Assembly: GCF_002563895.1 (NCBI RefSeq)
Contig: NZ_PDJB01000001.1
Span: 3,207,501-3,271,500, forward strand
DNA length: 64,000 bases
Direction: 5' to 3'
Source: Pseudomonas lurida
GTDB taxonomy: Bacteria; Pseudomonadota; Gammaproteobacteria; Pseudomonadales; Pseudomonadaceae
Position 1 is the first letter of the stretch; every line of letters starts with the position of its first letter. Positions 25,421-34,444 of the stretch are shown here, one piece after another. The position numbers were made by a program, and so were the translations under genes. The notes under the pieces are model-generated. The model worked only from the letters and a program-made list of their open reading frames with translations. It was not told where the DNA came from and made no database searches.

Positions 25421-27580
25421 ATGAGCAAACCCGATAAAACCCCATCGACGCCGGGCAACGAGCCGTCGCGGATTCGTGAAGGTTTGCCCTTCCCGCTTGG
25501 CGCCACCTGGGACGGACTGGGCGTCAACTTTGCACTGTTTTCGGCCAATGCCACCAAGGTGGAGTTGTGCCTGTTCGATGACTCCGGCGAAGTTGAGCTG
25601 GAGCGCATCGAACTTCCGGAATACACCGACGAAACCTTCCACGGCTACCTGCCCGACGCCCATCCCGGGCTGATTTACGGCTACCGCGTGTACGGTGCGT
25701 ACGACCCGGCGAACGGCCATCGTTTCAACCACAACAAACTGCTGATTGACCCCTACGCCAAACAGCTGGTGGGCGAACTCAAATGGTCCGAGGCGCTGTT
25801 CGGCTACACCATCGGCCACCCGGACGACGACCTGAGTTTCGACGAACGCGACAGCGCACCCTTCGTGCCCAAATGCAAAGTGATCGACCCGGCACACACC
25901 TGGGGCAACGACCAGCCGGTGCGTGTGCCGTGGGACCGGACAATCATCTACGAAACCCACCTGCGCGGCATCAGCATGCGCCACCCTTCGGTCGCCGAAT
26001 CCGTGCGCGGTACCTGCGCCGGGTTGATGGAAGATGACGTGCTCAAGCACATTCGCCAGTTGGGTATTTCCTCGGTGGAACTGCTACCGGTACATGCCTT
26101 CGTCAACGACCAGCATTTGCTGGAAAAAGGCATGACCAACTACTGGGGCTACAACAGCATCGCGTTTTTCGCCCCTGACCCACGCTACCTGGCCAGCGGC
26201 AAGATCGCCGAGTTCAAGGAGATGGTCGCGCACCTGCACGAAGCCAAGCTGGAGGTCATCCTCGATGTGGTCTACAACCACACCGCCGAAGGCAACGAAC
26301 GCGGGCCGACCCTGTCGATGCGTGGCATCGACAATGCCTCGTACTACCGCTTGATGCCGGATGACAAGCGCTTCTACATCAACGATTCCGGCACCGGTAA
26401 TACCTTGGACCTGAGTCACCCGTGCGTGCTGCAAATGGTCACCGACTCCCTGCGTTACTGGGCGACGGAAATGCACGTCGACGGCTTCCGCTTCGACCTG
26501 GCGACTATTCTGGGCCGCTACCGCGACGGCTTTGACGAACGCCACAGCTTCCTCGTGGCCTGCCGCCAGGACCCCGTACTGCGCCAGTTGAAAATGATCG
26601 CCGAACCCTGGGACTGCGGCCCCGGCGGTTATCAAGTGGGCAACTTCCCACCCGGTTGGGTGGAGTGGAACGACCGTTTCCGCGATACCGTGCGCGCGTT
26701 CTGGAAAGGCGACGACAGCCAGTTGGCCGACTTCGCCGCACGCATGACCGCTTCCGGCGAGATGTTCAACCACCGTGGACGCCGCCCGTACAGCTCCGTG
26801 AACTTCATCACAGCCCATGATGGTTTCACCCTGCACGACCTGGTGTCATACAACGACAAGCACAACGAAGCCAACGACGAGAACAACCAGGACGGCAGCA
26901 ACAACAACCTGTCATGGAACCACGGTGTCGAAGGCCCGACAGACGATCCGGAAATCAACGCACTGCGCCTGCGCCAGATGCGTAACTTTTTCGCCACGCT
27001 CTTGCTGTCCCAAGGCACTCCCATGCTGGTGGCCGGCGACGAATTCGCCCGCACGCAGCACGGCAACAACAACGCTTACTGCCAAGACAGCGAGATCGGC
27101 TGGATCAACTGGGACCTGGACGAAGACGGCAAGGCGCTGCTCAAGTTCGTCAAGCGCCTGATCAAGCTGCGCCTGGCCTACCCGATCCTGCGTCGCGGAC
27201 GCTTCCTGGTGGGCGACTACAACGAAGACATCGGTGTGAAGGATGTCACCTGGCTCGCGCCAGATGGCAACGAAATGACCACCGAGCAATGGCAAGACAG
27301 CCACGGTCGTTGCCTGGGCATGTTGATGGACGGCCGCGCCCAGGAGACCGGCATTCGCCGCCCCGGTGCCGATGCCACCTTGCTGCTGGTAGTGAACGCG
27401 CACCACGACATGGTCAATTTCCGTTTGCCACCGGTGCCCGAAGGTGAGTTCTGGACGTGCATGCTCGACACCAACGAGCCGGCCGTGCGCGGCCAGGAAC
27501 GCTTTGATTTTGATCACGAGTACGCGGTGACCGGCCGCTCGCTGCTGCTGTTTGAATTGCAGCGCGAAGACGAGGTGTGA
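25421..27580 (+). CDS. glgX: glycogen debranching enzyme
   Basis: A 719-residue GH13_11 isoamylase-type enzyme that hydrolyses alpha-1,6 branches of glucan. An N-terminal CBM48 domain (PLGATWDGLGVNFALFSANA) precedes the barrel. Catalytic nucleophile Asp is in GFRFDLATILGR (about residue 357), acid Glu in IAEPWDCGPGGYQVG and Asp in TAHDGFTLHDLVSY. The Asn/Asp-rich loop ENNQDGSNNNLSWNHGVEG is typical. GCAGGAG precedes the ATG. It supplies linear chains to TreY and MalQ. The next gene starts one base after its stop. Confidence 0.95.
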   Translation: MSKPDKTPSTPGNEPSRIREGLPFPLGATWDGLGVNFALFSANATKVELCLFDDSGEVELERIELPEYTDETFHGYLPDAHPGLIYGYRVYGAYDPANGHRFNHNKLLIDPYAKQLVGELKWSEALFGYTIGHPDDDLSFDERDSAPFVPKCKVIDPAHTWGNDQPVRVPWDRTIIYETHLRGISMRHPSVAESVRGTCAGLMEDDVLKHIRQLGISSVELLPVHAFVNDQHLLEKGMTNYWGYNSIAFFAPDPRYLASGKIAEFKEMVAHLHEAKLEVILDVVYNHTAEGNERGPTLSMRGIDNASYYRLMPDDKRFYINDSGTGNTLDLSHPCVLQMVTDSLRYWATEMHVDGFRFDLATILGRYRDGFDERHSFLVACRQDPVLRQLKMIAEPWDCGPGGYQVGNFPPGWVEWNDRFRDTVRAFWKGDDSQLADFAARMTASGEMFNHRGRRPYSSVNFITAHDGFTLHDLVSYNDKHNEANDENNQDGSNNNLSWNHGVEGPTDDPEINALRLRQMRNFFATLLLSQGTPMLVAGDEFARTQHGNNNAYCQDSEIGWINWDLDEDGKALLKFVKRLIKLRLAYPILRRGRFLVGDYNEDIGVKDVTWLAPDGNEMTTEQWQDSHGRCLGMLMDGRAQETGIRRPGADATLLLVVNAHHDMVNFRLPPVPEGEFWTCMLDTNEPAVRGQERFDFDHEYAVTGRSLLLFELQREDEV

Positions 27581-27581
27581 A

Positions 27582-28580
27582 ATGGCTTTGCATGGATTCC
27601 TTCAAGGCTTCCAGAGCTATGCGGATACGCAAGCCCTGGGCGCGGCCCTGAAGGCGCTTCAGGAGGAAGGCCTGGACCAACTGCCGTTGCCGGGAAGCGG
27701 CCAGACGCTGACGCGGTTCAGTCGCCTGGCCCAGGTGGCAGGGCATGATTTGCGGCTGTGCAAGCTGTTCGAAGGGCACACCGACGCCCTGGCGATTATC
27801 GCCGAGCTCCAAAGCCCCTTGCCGCCGTTGGGCAGCACATGGGGCATGTGGGCCGCCGAACCGCCAACGGCCAAGGTGCGTGTGCACCAGGAAGGCCAGC
27901 GCCTGCGGGTGCAAGGGCGCAAAGCCTGGTGCTCCGGCGCGGCGGTGGTCAGCCATGGGTTGTTGACCGCCTGGGACGAAGAGGATCGCCAGCAGTTGGT
28001 GGCGGTGCACATGGCTCAACCCGGCATCACCGTGACCGACGAAGGCTGGAACGCCGTGGGCATGGCCGCCACCGGCAGCGTCGAGATCGTGTTCGACGGC
28101 GCTTGGGGGCTGGCGGTGGGTGGGCCGGGCGACTACCTCGCCCGCCCCGGTTTCTGGCAAGGCGGAGTTGGTATCGCCGCCTGCTGGTATGGCGGCGCCC
28201 AACGCCTGGCGGAAGTCTTGCGCGAGCACTGCAGCAAGCGCCCCGAGCCCCATGCCCTCGCCCACCTCGGCGCCGTGGACAGCGCCTTGAACAGCGCAGC
28301 GTGCGTGCTGCGCGCCAGTGCCGAACAGATCGATCGTGAACCGAAGGCCAACGCCAGGGCACTGGCGCAGCAGAGCCGCGCCTGCATCGAAGACACTGTG
28401 GAGCAAGTGATACACCACGTCGGCCGTGCGGTCGGCGCAGGCCCCTATTGCAAAGACGCGCACTTCGCCCAGTTGATGGCGGACCTGCCGGTGTACGTGC
28501 GCCAGAGCCATGCCGAGCGCGACTTGGCGGGGCTTGGGGAAATCGTCGCCGGCGACGCCACAGGGAGGTGGCAGTTATGA
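27582..28580 (+). CDS. acyl-CoA dehydrogenase-like protein
   Basis: A 332-residue protein of the acyl-CoA dehydrogenase fold, shorter than the usual 380. The middle beta domain is recognisable (TWGMWAAEPPTAKVRV, LRVQGRKAWCSGAAVVSHGLL, GITVTDEGWNAVGMAATGSVEIVFD), followed by the C-terminal helical bundle. I do not see the usual catalytic Glu segment, so it may oxidise a non-CoA substrate or be a flavin-binding relative. GAGGTG precedes ATG 27582, starting one base after the glgX stop. First of four coupled genes with PIG-L, methyltransferase and glycosyltransferase. Confidence 0.8.
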   Translation: MALHGFLQGFQSYADTQALGAALKALQEEGLDQLPLPGSGQTLTRFSRLAQVAGHDLRLCKLFEGHTDALAIIAELQSPLPPLGSTWGMWAAEPPTAKVRVHQEGQRLRVQGRKAWCSGAAVVSHGLLTAWDEEDRQQLVAVHMAQPGITVTDEGWNAVGMAATGSVEIVFDGAWGLAVGGPGDYLARPGFWQGGVGIAACWYGGAQRLAEVLREHCSKRPEPHALAHLGAVDSALNSAACVLRASAEQIDREPKANARALAQQSRACIEDTVEQVIHHVGRAVGAGPYCKDAHFAQLMADLPVYVRQSHAERDLAGLGEIVAGDATGRWQL

Positions 28581-29335
28581 AACCCAATCCGATTGTTGGC
28601 CAGGGCACACCGCTGCAGCACTGGCAGGCCTCATCTAAAATGGCGGAGCTGCCGCACATCAGCGTCGAGCAATTGGTTCCCGACGGTCACCGCGCCGTGA
28701 TCATTGCTCCGCACCCGGATGACGAGGTGCTGGGGTGCGGTGGCCTGATGCAAGGGCTGGCGGCGTTGGGCCGGCCAATCCAGTTAATCTCTGTGACCGA
28801 TGGCAGTGCCAGTCATCCCGGCTCGCGACGTTGGCCGGTGGAGCGCCTGAGCGTGGTGCGCCCCCAGGAATCTGCGCAGGCCCTGCATCGCCTCGGTTTG
28901 CCGCTGCACAGCCTGAAGTGGCTGCGCGCGGGGTTCTCAGACAGCCAGGTGGCGGCGCGGGAAGACGAACTCGCCGCGTTTATCCAGCGCTACCTCAAGC
29001 CCACCGATGTGGTGTTTACCACCTGGCGCGAAGATGGCCACTGCGACCACGAGGCCGTCGGTCGCGCGAGCGCCAGGGCATCACAAGCGGTCGGCGCGAC
29101 CCTGTATGAATTGCCGGTATGGACCTGGCACTGGGCAACCCCGGAAAACAGCCTGGTGCCCTGGCACCGGGCGCGCAAGATTCCGTTGACCTGCGAAGCC
29201 GTGGCCCGCAAGCGCCATGCCATCCATGCATTTGCCAGCCAGCTGGAAGGCGACCCGCAGATCGGCCTGCCCCCTGTGCTTGCGCCGTATGTGGTGGAGC
29301 GCCTGTTGCAACCCTTTGAAGTGGTGTTCGTATGA
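28577..29335 (+). CDS. PIG-L family deacetylase (intact motif)
   Basis: A 252-residue LmbE/PIG-L-type zinc deacetylase. The PHPDDEVLGCGG motif (about residue 40) gives metal ligands His and Asp and the catalytic base Asp; the third metal ligand is the His of CDHEAVGRA near residue 155. Family members remove acetyl groups from N-acetylglucosaminyl compounds. ATGA overlap with the preceding dehydrogenase-like gene and with the methyltransferase shows tight coupling. It shares most of its length with the paralogue at 30766. Confidence 0.88.
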   Translation: MKPNPIVGQGTPLQHWQASSKMAELPHISVEQLVPDGHRAVIIAPHPDDEVLGCGGLMQGLAALGRPIQLISVTDGSASHPGSRRWPVERLSVVRPQESAQALHRLGLPLHSLKWLRAGFSDSQVAAREDELAAFIQRYLKPTDVVFTTWREDGHCDHEAVGRASARASQAVGATLYELPVWTWHWATPENSLVPWHRARKIPLTCEAVARKRHAIHAFASQLEGDPQIGLPPVLAPYVVERLLQPFEVVFV

Positions 29336-29931
29336 GTGTGGCCACGCCTTATTTCGACCAGTTGTTCGCCGAAAACGATGACCCCTGGGCCTTTCGCCAA
29401 CGCTGGTACGAACGCCGCAAACGCGCGATGACGCTGGCCATGCTCACGCGGCCTCGCTATGCCTCGGTGTTTGAGCCCGGCTGCGCCAATGGCGAGCTGA
29501 GCTTCGAGCTGGCGCCGCGCTGCGATCGTCTGTTGAGCTGCGACACTGCCTCGGCGGCCGTGGCCTTGGCACGCAGTCGGTTAGTGGGTTTCCCGCAGGC
29601 CGACGTGCAGCAAAGCCGGTTGCCCGAGCAGTGGCCGGCGGGGCAGTTCGAGCTGATCGTATTGAGCGAGTTGTGCTACTACCTCGACGCGGACGACCTG
29701 TGCGAACTGATCGACCGCGCCCGGGCCTCGCTGACCGCCGACGGCCAGGTACTGGCGTGTCATTGGCGCCCACCTATCGAAGGTTGCCCGCAAACCGCCG
29801 AACAGGTGCACGTCTTGCTCAACCAACGCCTGGATATGCCGCGGGTCGCCAGCCATCACGAACACGACTTCCTGCTCGACCTGTGGAGCCGCGATGGCAC
29901 CTCAGTCGCCACTCTCGAGGGCCTGCGATGA
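29332..29931 (+). CDS. SAM-dependent methyltransferase (NodS-like)
   Basis: A 199-residue class I methyltransferase. The SAM motif is VFEPGCANGELSFELA (about residue 46), followed by CDTASAAVALAR and the post-motif strand FELIVLSELCYYLD. The N-terminal FDQLFAENDDPWAFRQRWYERRKR block is typical of NodS-like enzymes, which methylate amino-sugar nitrogen. That fits a deacetylase next door that exposes an amine. It overlaps its neighbours by four bases on both sides. Confidence 0.85.
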   Translation: MSVATPYFDQLFAENDDPWAFRQRWYERRKRAMTLAMLTRPRYASVFEPGCANGELSFELAPRCDRLLSCDTASAAVALARSRLVGFPQADVQQSRLPEQWPAGQFELIVLSELCYYLDADDLCELIDRARASLTADGQVLACHWRPPIEGCPQTAEQVHVLLNQRLDMPRVASHHEHDFLLDLWSRDGTSVATLEGLR

Positions 29932-30587
29932 TCGGCATCCTGATTCCGGTGCACAACGAAGAGGCATTACTGGGCGACTGCCTGAAGGCTGCACGTGTCG
30001 CCGCTCGCCACCCGGGCTTGTTGGGGGAGGCAGTGACTATCCTAGTAGTGCTCGACAGTTGCACCGATGGCAGTGCCGCCATTGCCCGGTCCTTTCCGGT
30101 GCAGTGCCTGGAAGCCCAGGCACGCAATGTCGGGCATGTGCGGGGCGTAGGAGCACGGCACCTGCTCAATCTGGGCGCACGCTGGATCTCCTGCACCGAC
30201 GCCGACAGCCGGGTGGCGCCCGATTGGCTGGTCGCTCAACTGGCGCTGGGCGTGGATGCGGTATGCGGCACTGTCACGGTGGATGCGTGGAGCGAAGGTT
30301 TCGAGCCTGCGGCGCAGATCCGTTACCACCAGGGGTACGAGGCGCGCGACGGTCATCGGCACATCCACGGCGCCAACCTGGGCGTGAGCGCCAGTGCCTA
30401 CGTGCGCGCCGGGGGGTTCGAACCCCTCGCGTGCCATGAGGACGTGCAATTGGTGCGCAACCTTGAGTTGTGTGGTGCGTCTATCGCCTGGAGTCACACC
30501 CCGCAAGTGATCACCAGTGCGCGCCTGGACGCCCGCGCACAGGGTGGGTTCGGCGATTATTTGAAAAGCCTGATGCACGCCACTTAA
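29928..30587 (+). CDS. GT2-family glycosyltransferase
   Basis: A 219-residue family 2 glycosyltransferase. The N-terminal IGILIPVHNEEALLGDCL begins the nucleotide-sugar fold; VVLDSCTDGS and CTDADSRV supply the DxD-type metal site. HIHGANLGVSASAYVRAGGF and CHEDVQLVRNL are the acceptor-side motifs with the catalytic Asp. No membrane helices, so cytosolic. It ends the four-gene cassette; the product may be a glycosylated, N-methylated amino-sugar derivative, which is inference. ATGA overlap with the methyltransferase. Confidence 0.86.
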   Translation: MIGILIPVHNEEALLGDCLKAARVAARHPGLLGEAVTILVVLDSCTDGSAAIARSFPVQCLEAQARNVGHVRGVGARHLLNLGARWISCTDADSRVAPDWLVAQLALGVDAVCGTVTVDAWSEGFEPAAQIRYHQGYEARDGHRHIHGANLGVSASAYVRAGGFEPLACHEDVQLVRNLELCGASIAWSHTPQVITSARLDARAQGGFGDYLKSLMHAT

Positions 30588-30765
30588 AAAAACCGCGTTA
30601 CAGAATGTAAAACCAGCCGATCCTTGTCTATGCTGAGTAGGCCTTGCTGGCATTCCAGGGTTGGGATGCCGTGCAACCACTGCGGCGGAGTCTGTGGTGG
30701 ATAAAAGAGAGTCGTCCCGTCAACGGGGCACGACCCAGCGTCAATTGACAAGGATGTGAACCCCC

Positions 30766-31527
30766 ATGAAGCTTGCTTCCTTAAGCGACGGCCGTCGCGG
30801 CCCTGCGCAAATCTGGAACAGCGCCCCGCAGCTGGCGCAGATCCCTCCCATCACGCCTACCTCACTGGTGCCACCGGGCGCACGTGTGGTGGTGATTGCA
30901 CCCCATCCTGGCGACGAAGTACTGGCCTGCGGCGGCCTGCTGCAATTGCTCAGCACCCTGGAACACCCGTTGCAGTTGATCTCCATCACGGACGGCAGCG
31001 CCAGCCACCCAGGTTCCAATGTCTGGCCGGCCAGCCGCCTCAGCGTGGTCCGGCCCCAGGAAAGCGCCGAGGCCCTGCGTCGCCTGGGTATGCCGCTGCA
31101 CAGCCTGAAGTGGATTCGCGGCGGGTTTTGCGATAACGGCCTCGCTGCCCGCGAACCGCAACTGAGCCAATTCATCGCGCGCTACCTGCAGCCCGGTGAT
31201 GTGGTGTTCAGCACCTGGCGCAATGACGGCAATGACGACCATGACGCGGTCGGCCGTGCCAGCGCCAAGGCCTGCTGCCTGGTGGGCGCGCAGCTGTATG
31301 AACTGCCAATCTGGGCCTGGCACTGGCCCGCCCGTGAAGGGGCGATCATTCCCTGGCAACGGGCGCGCAAGGTGCGCCTGGACACGTGGAGCGTGGCGCG
31401 CAAACTGCACGCTGCCCACGCTTACGCCAGCCAGTTGGCCGGAGACCCGCAAATCGGCCTGGCGCCGATGCTGGCCCAGGTGTTGCTGGAGCGAATGCGC
31501 GAACCTTATGAGATCGTGCTTTCGTAA
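30766..31527 (+). CDS. PIG-L family paralogue with altered active site
   Basis: A 253-residue paralogue of the PIG-L deacetylase at 28577, alike along almost the full length (ITDGSASHPGS, LSVVRPQESAEALRRLG, PLHSLKW, ELPIWAWHW). Its motif is PHPGDEVLACGG: the first Asp, the general base in this family, is Gly, while the His and second Asp that bind metal and the third ligand His (DDHDAVGRA) remain. It has its own 178-bp upstream gap, with AAGGATG before the start. It may be inactive, regulatory, or use another base. Separate transcription is likely. Confidence 0.85.
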   Translation: MKLASLSDGRRGPAQIWNSAPQLAQIPPITPTSLVPPGARVVVIAPHPGDEVLACGGLLQLLSTLEHPLQLISITDGSASHPGSNVWPASRLSVVRPQESAEALRRLGMPLHSLKWIRGGFCDNGLAAREPQLSQFIARYLQPGDVVFSTWRNDGNDDHDAVGRASAKACCLVGAQLYELPIWAWHWPAREGAIIPWQRARKVRLDTWSVARKLHAAHAYASQLAGDPQIGLAPMLAQVLLERMREPYEIVLS

Positions 31528-31775
31528 CCCCCTCTGATCCCGACCTGTTATTTCTGACAGTAGCGGCGTGCCAGATGTGTGGCTATGGTGGAAAAAGCGC
31601 TGCACGGGTTCACGTGCAGTCGAGAAAGCCATGCCAACCCTTTGCCTTGGCCGGTGTTTTCAGAAACGGGTAATCGCTGTCCCCTGATCCGTATCGTGCG
31701 TCACGTTGTCATGGTCTGGCCCGCACTTGCCGTTGCAAGTGCCGGGACGATATTCCCCTCTCGTGAGGACGGATC

Positions 31776-34313
31776 ATGCACACACGGACACTTTCCTGGG
31801 TTTACTTCACTGCGCTCGCGGTGTTGCCGCTCGCTTCCTATGGGGCGTGCACCATCAACAACACCGGCGGTGACGACACTTCCACCTGTAACAGCGCGAC
31901 GGCGCCGGGTTTTACCGACGCGGCGGGTAACAATACCCTCGATATCACAGCGACAGGCCGGGTGACCGGCAACGTGGACTTCGGCGCCGGCAACGATCTT
32001 GTGGATGTGAATGGGCCAAGCGCCGGGATCGATGGGAATCTCAACCAAGGCGACGGTGCGAATATCTTTCGGCTCAATCTGGGCAGCATCACAGGGTCCG
32101 TCACTCAAGGCGCAGGCGTGGACGTGGCACAGATCAGTGGCGGCCAAGCGGGTGCCGTGCGCCAAGGGGCGGGTATCGATAGTTTTTCCATGAGTGGGGG
32201 CACCATCGCACTGCTTGAACAGGGTGACGGCCTGGACGATTTTTTCATGAGCGGCGGCACGATCACCGGCGCATTCGAGGACGGTGACCGGGCCAGGATG
32301 ACCGGTGGCAGCATTGGCCGCGTCGATATGAAACTCGATAACAACCTGTTTGATATGTCAGGCGGACGCATCATCGGCAACCTTGTCACCGGCTTCGGCA
32401 ACGACACCATCCTGATCTCGGGCACGGCGTTTGTAGGGGGCAACATCAGCGTCAGCGGCGGAAACGACGAAGTGAGCGTGTCAGGTGGCGACGTCAACGG
32501 TCAGGTCCTGCTCAGTTTCGGCAATGACCAGTTCATGTGGACGGGCGGGAATATCCATTCCTTTGTACTCATGGGCGCGGGTGACGATACGGCGTTGCTG
32601 CAGAACCTGATCAGTTCGCAATTGGCTGCGGCGCAGCTGCTGGATGGCGGCCTGGGCAACGACAAACTCACCCTGGACAACACCAAGGCCGGGGACCCGG
32701 GCCTGTTGACCAACTGGGAAACTGTCCAGCTGGACAACGGTTCCGAGTTGACGCTGGGCGGTACGCTCAAGCTGGGTGACAGTGACACAGGCACCGGCCG
32801 GCTGGAAGTGGACGGCACGAGCAGGTTGCTGGCCAGTGCGGGCGTCATCGAAGCCTTTACCGCCGGCCAGAGGGTCAACGTCAACAACAGTGGCACGATC
32901 GACATGACCACTGGCAGCGCCAGCGCTGGCGACACACTGACCATCAGGGGCAATTACACCGGCAATGGCGGGCGTCTTGCGCTGCAGAGCGTGTTGGGGG
33001 GCGACGGTTCGCCCAGCGACAAACTGGTGATTGACCAAGGGACCTTCGGCGGCACCACCGCAATCGGCGTGACCAACCTGGGCGGTGCGGGGGCGGCGAC
33101 CGTGCAGGACGGTATCCAAGTGGTGCAGGCACTCAACGGCGCCACCGGCAGCGCCAGTGCCTTTACCCTGGCAGGCCCGGTCTCTGCCGGCGCCTTCGAT
33201 TACCGGTTATTCAAGGGCGGCGTAACGGCCGGCACGGCAGACAACTACTACCTGCGCTCCACTGTCCCGGTAGAGCCGCCAGGCCCGATTGTTATCCTCC
33301 CCGTACCGGGCCCCGGTGAGCTCCCCCTACCCGACAATCCAGGCGACACACCGATCCCCATCTACCGCCAGGAAGTGCCGATCTACGCAGTACTGTTTCC
33401 GGCTGCCGACCAGCTTGTGCGGGCCATGCTGGGAACGTACCACGAGCGCATGGGTGACCAGAGCCAGCAGCTAAACACGGGGGCGTTCCCTGCCGGGTGG
33501 GGCCGGGTCTATGGCAACAGCAGTCGCCAGGGTTTTGCTGGCACGGTCAGCCCGACACTGGACAGCACGATCACGGGCTTCCAGGTGGGCACTGACATCT
33601 ACGCCAACACCAATAGCCGTGGCCAGACCCAACGTGCCGGTTTCTTCGTCGGTCATAGCACCCTGAATGGCAACGTCAAAGGCTTCAGTGGTGGCTGGCA
33701 GGACAGGGACGCAGGCAACACCACCTTGCGCGGTGACAGCCTGGGCGCTTACTGGACACTGATCGGTGCCAACCAGGCGTATGTTGACCTGGTGCTGACG
33801 GGGACCCGCTTCGACGGCAACAATGAATCGGACCGTGGTGTGAAGATGGATACCGGAGGGCATAACGTCACCGCATCCGCTGAAGTCGGCTGGCCGTTCC
33901 AGGCCACCGATACCTGGACAGTGGAACCCCAAGCTCAACTGATCATTGGCAAGACCCGGCTGGATACCCAGAACGACGGTATTTCCGACGTCACGTATGA
34001 CGCCGACACCAGCGTGACGACACGCCTGGGTGTGCGGTTACGCGCTGACTACACCGTCGGTGGCCTGCCCTTGCAGCCCTATGTGCGCGCCAACGCCTGG
34101 CATGCCAGCGCCGGGGACAACAGTGTGACCTACAACCACGCCACCCGCATCGACACCGAGCAAAAATCCACCACCATGGACGTCAGCCTGGGGGCCACCT
34201 TGCAGATCGCTCACGACGTGAACCTGTACGGCGAAGTGGGTTACAACCGCAACCTCGATAGCAACCCCTACAACGGGCGCGAAGGCACCGTGGGTGTCAG
34301 GGTCGCGTTCTAG
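31776..34313 (+). CDS. autotransporter outer-membrane protein
   Basis: An 845-residue type Va secretion protein. A signal peptide (YFTALAVLPLASYGA) is followed by a beta-helix passenger with imperfect repeats of the pattern GND-x4-SGG about every 20 residues from 60 to 270. A short Pro-rich linker (about 495-530) leads to the C-terminal 12-strand barrel (about 570-845) ending in the canonical RVAF with terminal Phe. No protease or esterase motif is visible, so it is probably adhesive or structural. A hairpin follows the stop. Confidence 0.9.
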   Translation: MHTRTLSWVYFTALAVLPLASYGACTINNTGGDDTSTCNSATAPGFTDAAGNNTLDITATGRVTGNVDFGAGNDLVDVNGPSAGIDGNLNQGDGANIFRLNLGSITGSVTQGAGVDVAQISGGQAGAVRQGAGIDSFSMSGGTIALLEQGDGLDDFFMSGGTITGAFEDGDRARMTGGSIGRVDMKLDNNLFDMSGGRIIGNLVTGFGNDTILISGTAFVGGNISVSGGNDEVSVSGGDVNGQVLLSFGNDQFMWTGGNIHSFVLMGAGDDTALLQNLISSQLAAAQLLDGGLGNDKLTLDNTKAGDPGLLTNWETVQLDNGSELTLGGTLKLGDSDTGTGRLEVDGTSRLLASAGVIEAFTAGQRVNVNNSGTIDMTTGSASAGDTLTIRGNYTGNGGRLALQSVLGGDGSPSDKLVIDQGTFGGTTAIGVTNLGGAGAATVQDGIQVVQALNGATGSASAFTLAGPVSAGAFDYRLFKGGVTAGTADNYYLRSTVPVEPPGPIVILPVPGPGELPLPDNPGDTPIPIYRQEVPIYAVLFPAADQLVRAMLGTYHERMGDQSQQLNTGAFPAGWGRVYGNSSRQGFAGTVSPTLDSTITGFQVGTDIYANTNSRGQTQRAGFFVGHSTLNGNVKGFSGGWQDRDAGNTTLRGDSLGAYWTLIGANQAYVDLVLTGTRFDGNNESDRGVKMDTGGHNVTASAEVGWPFQATDTWTVEPQAQLIIGKTRLDTQNDGISDVTYDADTSVTTRLGVRLRADYTVGGLPLQPYVRANAWHASAGDNSVTYNHATRIDTEQKSTTMDVSLGATLQIAHDVNLYGEVGYNRNLDSNPYNGREGTVGVRVAF

Positions 34314-34317
34314 GTTT

Positions 34318-34352
34318 GTATCGCAGTGTGTACAGGACCCACTGCGATACAC
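34318..34352 (+). terminator. hairpin after autotransporter
   Basis: TGTATCGCAGTG (34318-34329) / CACTGCGATACA (34341-34352), 12-bp perfect stem, 4 bases after the stop, followed by a weak CCGTCTTT. Confidence 0.75.
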
Positions 34353-34444
34353 CGTCTTTAACTCAGCGAGTTTCCTGAAACAGGCCAGATACAGCCCGGC
34401 GTTCAACTGACACCAGGCACACATCAAGCCGCAGGAGGCTCGCC

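Noticed and set aside
28577..31527. PIG-L proteins as mycothiol/bacillithiol pathway enzymes
   Set aside because: Pseudomonads make glutathione and none of the other pathway genes are here; only the fold is shared.
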